From Nonomuraea sp. SBT364 (GTDB lineage: Bacteria > Actinomycetota > Actinomycetes > Streptosporangiales > Streptosporangiaceae), in the NCBI RefSeq assembly GCF_001083785.1, contig NZ_LAVL01000025.1, forward strand, positions 1-64,000: 64,000 nt of DNA, written 5' to 3'. Of the stretch, positions 44,846 to 54,239 are shown one piece after another. The first letter of the stretch is position 1. Each line of letters begins with the position of its first letter. A program made the translations under genes and the position numbers. Below the pieces are notes generated by a model. The model was given only the letters and a program-made list of their open reading frames with translations, searched no databases and was not told the DNA's origin.

Positions 44846-44849
<4 letters not shown>
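43827..44849 (-). CDS. ytfT: Furanose-type sugar ABC permease YtfT
   Basis: 340 residues, multi-helix CUT2 permease. SLGMTLVIATGGIDLSVGSV is the family block; AIVLALGLSVLLGAWNGFLV and GNAEASRLAGIRSRGIIVMV are further typical segments. GTG 44849 overlaps the ytfR stop (GTGA), so this start is preferred to ATG 44846. The basic C-terminus ends with RRRRPPSARPAEEKVRV. It is coupled at both ends to ytfR and yjfF. Confidence 0.9.
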
Positions 44850-46354
<1,505 letters not shown>

Positions 46355-46381
46355 ACGGCGTCCCTCTCCTTGGTCACGTTC

Positions 46382-46410
46382 CCGGGGCCGCCCCGGCGGG
46401 GCGGCCCCGG
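46382..46410 (-). terminator. Intercistronic hairpin ytfQ/ytfR
   Basis: A 13-bp perfect stem CCGGGGCCGCCCC / GGGGCGGCCCCGG with a 3-nt loop lies within 7 bp of the ytfQ stop and ahead of ytfR. There is no T-run. It is analogous in place to the chvE/mmsA hairpin, and likely causes partial termination or protects the ytfQ mRNA 3' end. Confidence 0.8.
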
Positions 46411-46416
46411 CGCGGG

Positions 46417-47400
46417 TCAGTACTGGCGGCTGGGCAGGGCCTGCTTGGCCTGCTCCTGGGTGAACGTGGTCTCCTCGGTCACCACGCGGGGCGGCACCTG
46501 CTCGCCCTTGACGACCTTCTTGGCCAGGTCCATCAGCTGCGGGCCGAGCAGCGGGGAGCACTCGACGATGTAGTTGATCTTTCCGTCGGCGAGGGCCTGC
46601 ATGCCGTCCTTGACGGCGTCCACCGTGATGATCTTGATGTCGGTGCCGGGCGTCTTGCCCGCGCCCTCGATCGCCTCGATCGCGCCCAGGCCCATGTCGT
46701 CGTTGTGCGCGTACAGCACGTCGATGTCCGGGTTGGACTTCAGGAAGGCCTCCATGACCTCCTTGCCCTTGGCCCGGGTGAAGTCACCGGTCTGCGAAGC
46801 GATGATCTTGAACTTCGGGTCCGCCCCGATGACCTCGGCGAAGCCCGCCTTGCGGTCGTTGGCCGGCGCCGAGCCCGTCGTGCCCTGCAGCTCGACGATG
46901 TTGACCGGGTCCTTGGCGTCCTTGTACTCCTCCACCAGCCACTGGCCGGCCTTCTTGCCCTCCTCGACGAAGTCCGAGCCGAGGAAGGTCTTGTACAGAC
47001 TGGTGTCCTTGGAGTCCACCGCGCGGTCGGTCAGGATGACCGGGATCTTCGCGTTCTGCGCCTCCTTGAGCACGGTGTCCCAGCCCGACTCCACCACCGG
47101 CGAGAAGGCGATCACGTCCACCTTCTGCTGGATGAAGGAGCGCAGGGCCTTGATCTGGTTCTCCTGCTTCTGCTGGGCGTCGGAGAACTTCAGCTCGACG
47201 CCCGCGCTCTTGGCCGACTCCTGCACGGACTTGGTGTTCGCAGTACGCCAGCCGCTCTCCGCGCCTACCTGGGAGAAGCCCATGACGATCGAATCATCGC
47301 CTGCGCCGGTGCCGGTGCCGGCACTGGTGGTGCCGTCACCGCCGCCGCAACCGGCCAGCACCACGGCGGCCGCCACTAGCAAAGAGATCTTCTTCAACAC
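46417..47400 (-). CDS. ytfQ: Furanose-type sugar-binding lipoprotein YtfQ
   Basis: 327 residues. Signal peptide MLKKISLLVAAAVVLAGC has lipobox LAGC (Cys18) and is followed by a short Gly/Thr linker. The type 1 binding fold begins IVMGFSQVGAESGWRTANTK, the YtfQ signature; VDVIAFSPVVESGWDTVLKE and LYAHNDDMGLGAIEAIEGAG follow. In E. coli YtfQ binds galactofuranose; here arabinofuranose is plausible. First gene of ytfQ-ytfR-ytfT-yjfF, with an operator 23 bp upstream and lacI2 74 bp upstream. Confidence 0.94.
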   Translation of the reverse strand: MLKKISLLVAAAVVLAGCGGGDGTTSAGTGTGAGDDSIVMGFSQVGAESGWRTANTKSVQESAKSAGVELKFSDAQQKQENQIKALRSFIQQKVDVIAFSPVVESGWDTVLKEAQNAKIPVILTDRAVDSKDTSLYKTFLGSDFVEEGKKAGQWLVEEYKDAKDPVNIVELQGTTGSAPANDRKAGFAEVIGADPKFKIIASQTGDFTRAKGKEVMEAFLKSNPDIDVLYAHNDDMGLGAIEAIEGAGKTPGTDIKIITVDAVKDGMQALADGKINYIVECSPLLGPQLMDLAKKVVKGEQVPPRVVTEETTFTQEQAKQALPSRQY

Positions 47401-47422
47401 TGGGGGGGTGTCCTTTCTGGAA

Positions 47423-47438
47423 TTGTGAGCGCTAACAA
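47423..47438. promoter_or_regulatory. LacI-type operator upstream of ytfQ
   Basis: TTGTGAGCGCTAACAA lies 23 bp before the ytfQ start in the lacI2-ytfQ gap, CpG-centred with one arm mismatch. Confidence 0.8.
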
Positions 47439-47474
47439 GGAAGGGACGACGCCCTTCCGCCAGCCGCCCGGCAG

Positions 47475-48485
47475 TCAGCGCCGGGCGGTGCTGGCACGAC
47501 GCACGAAGGCCGGGGGCACCACGAGCCGCTCGTGCTCGCCGCCGCCCTCAATCTGGCGCAGCAGCACCCCGATGCTGTGCCGGCCGACCGCGCCGAAGTC
47601 CTGCCTGATGGTGGTGAGCGGCGGCGAGAAGAACTCCGACTCGGGGATGTCGTCGAACCCGACGACGCTCACCTGAGCCGGCACCTTCACCCCCCGCTCG
47701 GTGAAGGCCCGCAGCACGCCCAGTGCCATCTGGTCGTTGGCCACGAAGACCGCGGTGACGTCCCGCAGGCTCGCCAGGCTGCGGCCCGCCTCGTATCCGG
47801 AACGCGGGCTCCAGTCGCCGGCCAGCGGCTCGGGAGCCTGCCGGCCGGCCGCCTCCAGCGCGGCCCGCCACCCGGCGACCCGGCCCTCGGCCTCCAGCCA
47901 GTCGGACGGCCCGCGCACGTGCCAGACCGTCTCGTGGCCCAGCGAGAGCAGGTGCTCGGTGGCGAGCCTGCCGCCCTCGACCTGGTCCACGCAGACCACC
48001 GGCACGTCACCGGCCTCGCCGCCCTCGACCGCCACGGCGGGGACGTCGAGCGGCAGGTCGGCCAGCGCCCGGGCGGCCGAGCGCTGCGGCGCGACCACCA
48101 CGATCCCGTCGACGCCCTGGTCGGCCAGGTAGTCGAGGGCGTCGCGGACGCCGCTCCTGTCGATGGACTTGAGGCTGACGATGCTGACGAAGTAGCCGGC
48201 CGCCCTGGCCGCCTGCTCGATGCCGTAGACCGTGCTGGCGGGCCCGTACAGGGTCGTGTCGAAGCTGACCACGCCGAGCGTGCGCGAGTGCTTGGTGACC
48301 AGCGCGCGGGCGACGAGGTTGCGGCGGTAGCCCAGCTTGTCGATCGCCTCCAGGACCCTGGTACGGGTCTCCCCGCGCACGTTGGGATGCTCGTTGAGCA
48401 CGCGGGAAACTGTCTGGTGGGACACTCCGGCCTCCCTGGCCACGTCGGCCATGACAGGTGGGCGCCGCCCCTGAATGGATGCCAC
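47475..48485 (-). CDS. LacI family repressor 2 (furanose importer / GH51)
   Basis: 336 residues. The HTH VMADVAREAGVSHQTVSRVL is followed by HPNVRGETRTRVLEAIDKLG and an effector domain with ASTVYGIEQAARAAGYFVSI, AVFVANDQMALGVLRAF and PPLTTIRQDFGAVGRHSIGV. It is a close paralogue of lacI1. Unlike lacI1 it has an operator 31 bp upstream of its own start (autoregulation) and sites just downstream (ytfQ) and on the divergent side (GH51). It likely governs ytfQRT-yjfF and the secreted arabinofuranosidase, and may compete with lacI1 at all sites. Confidence 0.92.
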   Translation of the reverse strand: MASIQGRRPPVMADVAREAGVSHQTVSRVLNEHPNVRGETRTRVLEAIDKLGYRRNLVARALVTKHSRTLGVVSFDTTLYGPASTVYGIEQAARAAGYFVSIVSLKSIDRSGVRDALDYLADQGVDGIVVVAPQRSAARALADLPLDVPAVAVEGGEAGDVPVVCVDQVEGGRLATEHLLSLGHETVWHVRGPSDWLEAEGRVAGWRAALEAAGRQAPEPLAGDWSPRSGYEAGRSLASLRDVTAVFVANDQMALGVLRAFTERGVKVPAQVSVVGFDDIPESEFFSPPLTTIRQDFGAVGRHSIGVLLRQIEGGGEHERLVVPPAFVRRASTARR

Positions 48486-48515
48486 AACCGTGCTCCTTTC
48501 CGGGCCTGGGAAAGA

Positions 48516-48531
48516 CTGTGAACGTTAACAA
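48516..48531. promoter_or_regulatory. LacI-type operator upstream of lacI2
   Basis: CTGTGAACGTTAACAA is CpG-centred, 31 bp before the lacI2 start and oriented into the divergent GH51 promoter region. Confidence 0.75.
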
Positions 48532-48627
48532 CCGGTCCCGTCAAGCGTCGGTTCGATTACGGCCGCACAACAGGCCGGGGAGCTTGACGGGGAGGCGCGG
48601 GGGTCCTTAACTAGGCGGCGTTCTCCG

Positions 48628-48643
48628 TTGTTAACGCTCACTA
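48628..48643. promoter_or_regulatory. LacI-type operator, distal GH51 site
   Basis: TTGTTAACGCTCACTA lies with its centre exactly 20 bp upstream of the next site (48648-48663). This phasing of about two helical turns would let two repressor dimers sit on one face. Confidence 0.78.
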
Positions 48644-48647
48644 CGTT

Positions 48648-48663
48648 ATGTTAACGCTAACAA
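48648..48663. promoter_or_regulatory. LacI-type operator, proximal GH51 site
   Basis: ATGTTAACGCTAACAA, the most symmetric copy (core TGTTA-ACGC-TAACA), ends 22 bp before the GH51 start codon. Confidence 0.8.
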
Positions 48664-48685
48664 CACTCTGAGGAGCCCCCCACTC

Positions 48686-51600
48686 ATGAGACGACTCGCC
48701 TTATCCGTGCTGCTGGCGGCGGGCGTGCTGACCGCTCCGGCCACCCCCGCGGCCTCCGCCGCCCAGCCGGACGCCGCCGGGCCGAACGCCGCCGCGGCGG
48801 CCGGGCCCGTTCCGGAAGGCGCGGTGGTCGACCAGTTCGACGCGGCCGCGCTCGGCCCGGACTGGACCGTGCTGGCCCCCGACGACTCCCGCTGGTCGCT
48901 GACCGGCGGCGCGCTGCGCGTCCGGTCGCTGCCCGGCGACACCTACCAGGGCGTCAACACCGCGCGGAACCTGTTCCTGCTGGACGTGCCGGCCGGCGAT
49001 TTCGAGGTGGTCACCGAGGTCAGCGCCGCCGTCGCACTGGACTTCCAGAACGCGGGCATCCTGGCCTGGCAGGACTGGGACAACTACGTGCGCACCGGCC
49101 TGGCCCACGTGGGCTCGTCGGGCGGCGTGGTGATCGAGACCGACACCGAGGTGAGCGCCGCCTTCACCGCGGGCTTCGCGGCCCGGACCGGCTCCACCGG
49201 TGAGACGCTCAAGCTGGCCAGGACCGGCGACCGGTTCACCGCCTCCTACTGGGACGGCTCCGCCTGGGTCCAGGCCACCCAGGTGACCGCCGACCTGGAC
49301 GTCAAGCAGGTCGGCCTGTACGCGCTGTCGGCGCAGAACGGCGCCGAGATCACCGCCGACTTCGGCTACTTCGCGGTCAAGGCCGCCGAGGGGCGCCCGG
49401 TGGTCCCGCAGGGCCCGTTCACGCTGCGCGCCGCCGGCGAGCGGCGCTACCTGAGCGCGGACCGTACGGGATCGGTCCTGGCGTCGGCGAAGCCGCCGAT
49501 GACGAGCCTGGCGGTGACCGCCGAGCCGCGCGGCGACGGCGTCGCGCTGAAGGACCTGGCCACCGGCCGCTACCTGACGGCCGGCCGGGACGTCCGGCTG
49601 GACCCCACCGGGTCGGTGTTCACGCTGCGGGACGCGGGCGGCGGCAAGGTCACGGTGAGCTCGGGCGGCCGGAGCCTGTCGGTGCGCGGCGACCGGCTCG
49701 TCACCGGCGACGAGCCGGCGAAGTTCCTCGTCGAGGGCTACACCTCCGGCAAGCTGACCGTCGACGCCCGCGCGAAGGGCACCGAGGTCAGCCCCGACCT
49801 GTACGGAGTGTTCTACGAGGACATCAACCACGCGGCCGACGGCGGGCTGTACGCCGAACTGGTGCGGAACCGCTCGTTCGAGTTCAACTCCACCGACGAG
49901 CCCAGCTACACCGGGCTGACGGCGTGGAGCGAGGCCGAGCGCGGCGGCACGGCCACGCTCGCGGTCGGCGGCGACCGGCCGCTCAACCCGAACAACCGCA
50001 ACTACCTGCGCCTGGACGTCACCGGCGAGGCCGGTGTGAGCAACGCGGGCTTCAACAGCGGCCTGCCGCTGAAGCGCGGCGAGTGGTACGACCTGTCGTT
50101 CTGGGCGCGCTGCGACACGGCGGGCCCGGTGACGGTCACGCTGGAGAGCGGCGCGAGCGTGCTCGGCACCGCCCGGGTGCCGGTCAAGGCGGGTGGCTGG
50201 GCCAAGTACACCGCCCGGATCAGGGCGAAGGCCACCACCGACGCCGGCCGGCTGGTGCTGCTGGCCCCGCAGGGCCGTACCGACCTGGACATGGTCTCGC
50301 TGTTCCCGCGTGACACCTTCAAGGGCAGGCCGAACGGCATGCGCGCGGACCTGGCCGAACTCGTCGCCGAGCTGAAGCCGCGCTTCCTGCGCTTCCCGGG
50401 CGGCTGCGTGACCAACGTCGGCACGTACGCCCCGTACACGGAGAACCAGGACCGGCGGCGCATCTACCAGTGGAAGGAGACGATCGGCCCGGTCGAGGAG
50501 CGGCCGGCGAACTTCAACTTCTGGGGCTACAACCAGAGCTACGGGATCGGCTACTACGAGTACTTCCAGTTCGCCGAGGACATCGGCGCCGAGGCGCTGC
50601 CGGTGCTGTCGGTGGGCGTCAACGGCTGCGGCGAGAACCGGCCGCTGACGGACGAGGCGGGGCTGGCCCGCTGGGTCCAGGACACGCTCGACCTGATCGA
50701 GTTCGCCAACGGCCCGGCGTCGTCGGAGTGGGGCGCCAAGCGGGCCGCGATGGGGCATCCCAAGCCGTTCGGGATGAAGTACATCGGGCTCGGGAACGAG
50801 GAGATCTACCCGGAGTTCTTCGCCAACTATCCCCGGTTCGCCGACGCGATCAGGGCGAAGTATCCGGACATCCAGATCATCAGCAACTCGGGCCAGACCT
50901 CGCAGGGCGCCTGGTTCGACCGGATGTGGGACTTCGCCCGGGAGCAGAAGGCCGACCTGGTCGACGAGCACTACTACAACAACCCCGAGTGGTTCCTGAC
51001 CAACAACCACCGCTACGACTCCTACGACCGTGAGGGGCCGCAGGTGTTCGTCGGCGAGTACGCCTCGCGCGGCAACACGTTCTACAACGCGCTCAGCGAG
51101 GCGTCGTTCCTGACCGGGATCGAGCGCAACGCCGACGTGGTGAAGCTGGCCGCCTACGCGCCGCTGCTGGCCAACGTCGACTACGTCGACTGGGCGCCGG
51201 ACCTCATCTGGTTCGACAACGACGAGGCGTACGGCTCGCCCAGCTATCACGTGCAGCGGCTGTTCTCCCGCAACGTCGGGGACCGGGTGCTGCCGAGCGC
51301 GTTCGCGGGCGACACCCGGCCGGTCGAGGACATCTCGGGCGCGATCGGGGTCGGGGCATGGAACACGCAGGTCCGCTACGACGACGTCAGGGTGACGGCC
51401 GCCGACGGCACCGTGCTGCTGGAGGACGACTTCGCGGCCGGAGCCGGCGGGTGGACGCCCGGCCTCGGCACCTGGGCGGTCCAGGACGGCGCCTACGTCC
51501 AGACCGCGCAGGTCGAGGACGCCAGGTCCACCGCCGGGTCGGCGGACTGGTCGAACTACACGGTCGAGGTGACCGCGCGCAAGACCGGCGGCGCCGAGGG

Positions 51601-52132
51601 CTTCCTGGTGATGTTCGGCGTGCGCGACACGGGCAACTTCTACTGGTGGAACGTCGGCGGCTGGAACAACACCCAGTCGGCCGTGGAGAAGGCGGTCAAC
51701 GGCGCCAAGGCGTCGATCGCCACCTCGGCCACCACGGTCGAGACCGGCCGCGACCACCGGCTGAAGGTCCAGGTCTCCGGCCGGAAGATCACCACCTGGC
51801 TGGACGGCGTGAAGGTGAACGAGTTCGTCGACGACGCCGCCGTCAAGCCGCTCTACCAGGTGGTCTCCACCGACGACAGGACCGGCGACCTGGTGGTCAA
51901 GGCCGTCAACGCGCAGGACACGGCCGTGCGGAGCACGGTGGACCTGGGCGGCGCCCACGTCGGCCGGACGGCCTCGGTCACCTCGCTGACCGGGGCGCCC
52001 GCCGACGTCAACTCCATCGCCGACCCGGACCGGATCGCCCCGGTGCAGCATCGGCAGACCGGCTTCTCCGGGCGGTTCACGTACGACTTCCCGGCGAACT
52101 CGGTGACGTTCATCCGGCTCGGGCGGAGGTAG
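48686..52132 (+). CDS. Secreted GH51 alpha-L-arabinofuranosidase, multidomain
   Basis: 1148 residues with a Sec signal peptide (cleavage near ASA-AQ, ~26). An N-terminal LamG/DUF1080-like beta-sandwich (~45-232) and a fascin/beta-trefoil-like module (~243-352) precede the catalytic part. The GH51 barrel starts ~360 (SPDLYGVFYEDINHAADGGL) and carries a CBM4_9-like insert (~405-540). The acid/base is Glu705 (GLGNEE) and the nucleophile Glu791 (VGEYASRG). A second LamG-like module lies near 890-1045 before the arabinofuranosidase C-terminal beta-domain. It removes alpha-L-arabinofuranosyl units outside the cell. Codon 6 is a rare TTA. Two operators lie just upstream and a hairpin follows. Confidence 0.92.
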   Translation: MRRLALSVLLAAGVLTAPATPAASAAQPDAAGPNAAAAAGPVPEGAVVDQFDAAALGPDWTVLAPDDSRWSLTGGALRVRSLPGDTYQGVNTARNLFLLDVPAGDFEVVTEVSAAVALDFQNAGILAWQDWDNYVRTGLAHVGSSGGVVIETDTEVSAAFTAGFAARTGSTGETLKLARTGDRFTASYWDGSAWVQATQVTADLDVKQVGLYALSAQNGAEITADFGYFAVKAAEGRPVVPQGPFTLRAAGERRYLSADRTGSVLASAKPPMTSLAVTAEPRGDGVALKDLATGRYLTAGRDVRLDPTGSVFTLRDAGGGKVTVSSGGRSLSVRGDRLVTGDEPAKFLVEGYTSGKLTVDARAKGTEVSPDLYGVFYEDINHAADGGLYAELVRNRSFEFNSTDEPSYTGLTAWSEAERGGTATLAVGGDRPLNPNNRNYLRLDVTGEAGVSNAGFNSGLPLKRGEWYDLSFWARCDTAGPVTVTLESGASVLGTARVPVKAGGWAKYTARIRAKATTDAGRLVLLAPQGRTDLDMVSLFPRDTFKGRPNGMRADLAELVAELKPRFLRFPGGCVTNVGTYAPYTENQDRRRIYQWKETIGPVEERPANFNFWGYNQSYGIGYYEYFQFAEDIGAEALPVLSVGVNGCGENRPLTDEAGLARWVQDTLDLIEFANGPASSEWGAKRAAMGHPKPFGMKYIGLGNEEIYPEFFANYPRFADAIRAKYPDIQIISNSGQTSQGAWFDRMWDFAREQKADLVDEHYYNNPEWFLTNNHRYDSYDREGPQVFVGEYASRGNTFYNALSEASFLTGIERNADVVKLAAYAPLLANVDYVDWAPDLIWFDNDEAYGSPSYHVQRLFSRNVGDRVLPSAFAGDTRPVEDISGAIGVGAWNTQVRYDDVRVTAADGTVLLEDDFAAGAGGWTPGLGTWAVQDGAYVQTAQVEDARSTAGSADWSNYTVEVTARKTGGAEGFLVMFGVRDTGNFYWWNVGGWNNTQSAVEKAVNGAKASIATSATTVETGRDHRLKVQVSGRKITTWLDGVKVNEFVDDAAVKPLYQVVSTDDRTGDLVVKAVNAQDTAVRSTVDLGGAHVGRTASVTSLTGAPADVNSIADPDRIAPVQHRQTGFSGRFTYDFPANSVTFIRLGRR

Positions 52133-52142
52133 CGAGCGACGA

Positions 52143-52177
52143 GCCCGCCGCCGTCCGGGTCACGGTCGGCGGCGGGC
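52143..52177. terminator. Bidirectional hairpin between GH51 and methyltransferase genes
   Basis: An 11-bp perfect stem GCCCGCCGCCG / CGGCGGCGGGC with a 13-nt loop lies in the convergent gap. Confidence 0.7.
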
Positions 52178-52182
52178 CGGCG

Positions 52183-53010
52183 TCAGGGCTTGCGGGCCAC
52201 GCCGCCGGCGATGCAGACGCCGCCCAGGCCGAGGGGCAGTTCGACGGGCCGCTCCGGCCGCCACTGGGGCAGGTGCACCACGCCGGGCTCGACCGGCTCC
52301 AGGCCGTCGAAGAAGCGCACGATCTCGCCCAGGTCCCGGGCCCGCCCGGTGCCCAGCATCGTGAGCAGGACGCCTTCCAGCGCCCGCACCTCCGGCGCGC
52401 ACGAGCAGAAGTGCGTCAGCTGCATGTAGCTGCCCGGCGCCAGCTTCGCCTTGTAGGTGCCGACCAGTTCCTCCGGCCCCTCGTCGTCGCCCAGGTGGTG
52501 CACCACGGCCACCAGCAGCAGGCCGATCGGCCGGGAGAAGTCGAGGAAGCCCGCGACCTGCGGATGGTTGAAGATCACCTCGGGTTCGCGCATGTCCGCG
52601 GTGATGACCCGGGTGTTGTCGTTGGTCTGCAGGATCGCGCGGGCATGGGCGAGCACGATGGGGTCGTTGTCGACGTAGACGACCTTCGCGCGCGGGTTGA
52701 CCCGCTGGGCGACGGAGTGGGTGTTGTCCATCGTCGGCAGGCCGGAGCCGATGTCGAGGAACTGGTCGATGCCCTGCTCGGTCATGTACTGCACGCCCCG
52801 GAAGAGCATCGCGCGGTTCTGCCGGGCGCCCTCGCCGCCGTCGGGGAAGTGTTTCATCCCCTCGGTGGCGATGGCCCGGTCGACCGCGAAGTTGTCCTTG
52901 CCGCCGAGGAAGGCGTCATAGACCCGGGCGATGCTGGGTCTGCTCGCGTCGATCTCCGGGGGCAGATAGTCCGGGTCCTGGTGCGTCCACTTCGGGGTTC
53001 CCTCGCCCAT
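52183..53010 (-). CDS. SAM-dependent methyltransferase (PF04672), second copy
   Basis: 275 residues from ATG 53010 (GAGGTG just upstream); an ATG at 53058 is less likely. PF04672 signature: PSIARVYDAFLGGKDNFAVDR, motif I FLDIGSGLPTMDNTHSVAQR, and VVYVDNDPIVLAHARAILQT. It is homologous to the gene at 14832 but clearly diverged. It sits between the GH51 gene and lacI3 with no obvious link to sugar use. The substrate is unknown. Confidence 0.9.
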   Translation of the reverse strand: MGEGTPKWTHQDPDYLPPEIDASRPSIARVYDAFLGGKDNFAVDRAIATEGMKHFPDGGEGARQNRAMLFRGVQYMTEQGIDQFLDIGSGLPTMDNTHSVAQRVNPRAKVVYVDNDPIVLAHARAILQTNDNTRVITADMREPEVIFNHPQVAGFLDFSRPIGLLLVAVVHHLGDDEGPEELVGTYKAKLAPGSYMQLTHFCSCAPEVRALEGVLLTMLGTGRARDLGEIVRFFDGLEPVEPGVVHLPQWRPERPVELPLGLGGVCIAGGVARKP

Positions 53011-53112
53011 GGTCACCTCGTCGGTCGGCGTCGGATGGGGTTGGAGCATAGCGATCACGGCTTCGGTCCGCAGATCGAGCTGAAACTTTCATCCGGCGAT
53101 CACCCCATCCGG

Positions 53113-54117
53113 TCACATGCGTGCGGTCGAGTCCCGGATGACGAGGCGGCAGGCCATCTTGTGGACCCCCGGCGTGGCCTTCCCGTCGATGGCCGCGAAC
53201 AGGTGCTGCGCGGCCGTGCGGCCGAGCCGTTCGAGGTCCGGGTCGACGGTGGTCAGCGGCGGGCGGGTCTCGGCGGCCAGCACCTCCCAGTTGTCGTAGC
53301 CGACCACCGCGAGGTCGTCGGGCACCCGCCGGCCCAGTTCGCGGGCCGCCTCCACGAACCCGGCGGCGATCTGGTCGCTGCCGCAGAACACCGCGTCGAA
53401 CTCCGGCCCGGCGGTCAGCAGCATCTCGGCCGCGTGCCGCCCCCACCGCTGCGACCAGGTGCCCCACAGGGTCTCGCCCGCCTGCGGAAGACCGGCCGAG
53501 GCCAGCGCCGCGCCGAGCCCCTCGGCCCGGTCGCGCGCCGCCCGGTAGTCGGCGGGCCCGGTGACGTGCGCGATCCGCCGCCGCCCGAGCGCCAGCAGGT
53601 GCTGCACGGCCAGCGTCGCCCCGCCCACGTCGTCGGGCACGAACGACACGTCCGCCGGGTCGTCCGACGGCCCGTAGGCGTAGACGACCGGCACCGGCAG
53701 GTCCTTGCTGACCGACGGCCGGGGGTCGGTGCTCTCCCCCACCACGATCAGCCCGTCCACCCGGCGCGACAGCAGCGCCCGCAGATGGTGCTGCTCCCGG
53801 ATCGCGTCGCCGCGCGCGTCGCACAGCAGCACGGCCATCTCCCCCGCGCCGAACGCGTCCTCCGCGCCCATCAGCACCGGGATGCCGAAGCGGCCCTCCA
53901 GGTCGGAGGTGAGCAGCCCCACCGTGCGCGTCTGCCCCGACAGCAGGCCCCTGGCCAGCGCGTTCGGCTGGAACGCGAGCTCCTCGGCGGCCGCCAGGAC
54001 CCGCTGCCGGGTCGAGGCGCGCACATCCTGGCGCCCGTTGAGAGCCTTGGACGCCGTGGCGATCGACACCCCCGCCAGAGAGGCCACGTCACTGATGGTC
54101 GCCCGCCTAACCGCCAT
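53113..54117 (-). CDS. LacI family repressor 3
   Basis: 334 residues with HTH ATISDVASLAGVSIATASKA and hinge NALARGLL, then an effector domain (VGLLTSDLEGRFGIPVLMGA, AVFCGSDQIAAGFVEAAREL, PPLTTVDPDLERLGRTAAQH). The recognition helix (VSIATASKALN) differs from that of lacI1/2 (VSHQTVSRVLN), so it reads another operator. It is divergent from the SBP-permease-GH127-glycosidase unit 122 bp away and is its local regulator by position. A perfect ACATGG-TG-CCATGT palindrome lies between them. Confidence 0.9.
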   Translation of the reverse strand: MAVRRATISDVASLAGVSIATASKALNGRQDVRASTRQRVLAAAEELAFQPNALARGLLSGQTRTVGLLTSDLEGRFGIPVLMGAEDAFGAGEMAVLLCDARGDAIREQHHLRALLSRRVDGLIVVGESTDPRPSVSKDLPVPVVYAYGPSDDPADVSFVPDDVGGATLAVQHLLALGRRRIAHVTGPADYRAARDRAEGLGAALASAGLPQAGETLWGTWSQRWGRHAAEMLLTAGPEFDAVFCGSDQIAAGFVEAARELGRRVPDDLAVVGYDNWEVLAAETRPPLTTVDPDLERLGRTAAQHLFAAIDGKATPGVHKMACRLVIRDSTARM

Positions 54118-54171
54118 GTTCGAAACCCTTTTCAGTCACTTGCCACCTAGCCGAGACCCTAACACCCATTG

Positions 54172-54185
54172 ACATGGTGCCATGT
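54172..54185. promoter_or_regulatory. Candidate lacI3 operator
   Basis: The palindrome ACATGG-TG-CCATGT lies in the lacI3/SBP divergent gap, 55 bp before the SBP start. A second imperfect palindrome (GTTTCCGAAAAC, 54195-54206) is adjacent. The core is unlike the TGTTAACGCTCACA sites. Which of the two lacI3 binds is open. Confidence 0.5.
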
Positions 54186-54239
54186 TTCTTTTACGTTTCC
54201 GAAAACCTTTAAGTCCAACGGGGGACCGAAGGAGTCATC

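Noticed and set aside
48701-52051. 1116-codon reverse frame opposite GH51
   Set aside because: Composition typical of antisense shadow (Val/Arg/His/Gly/Gln-rich), no domain, while the plus strand has an intact GH51.
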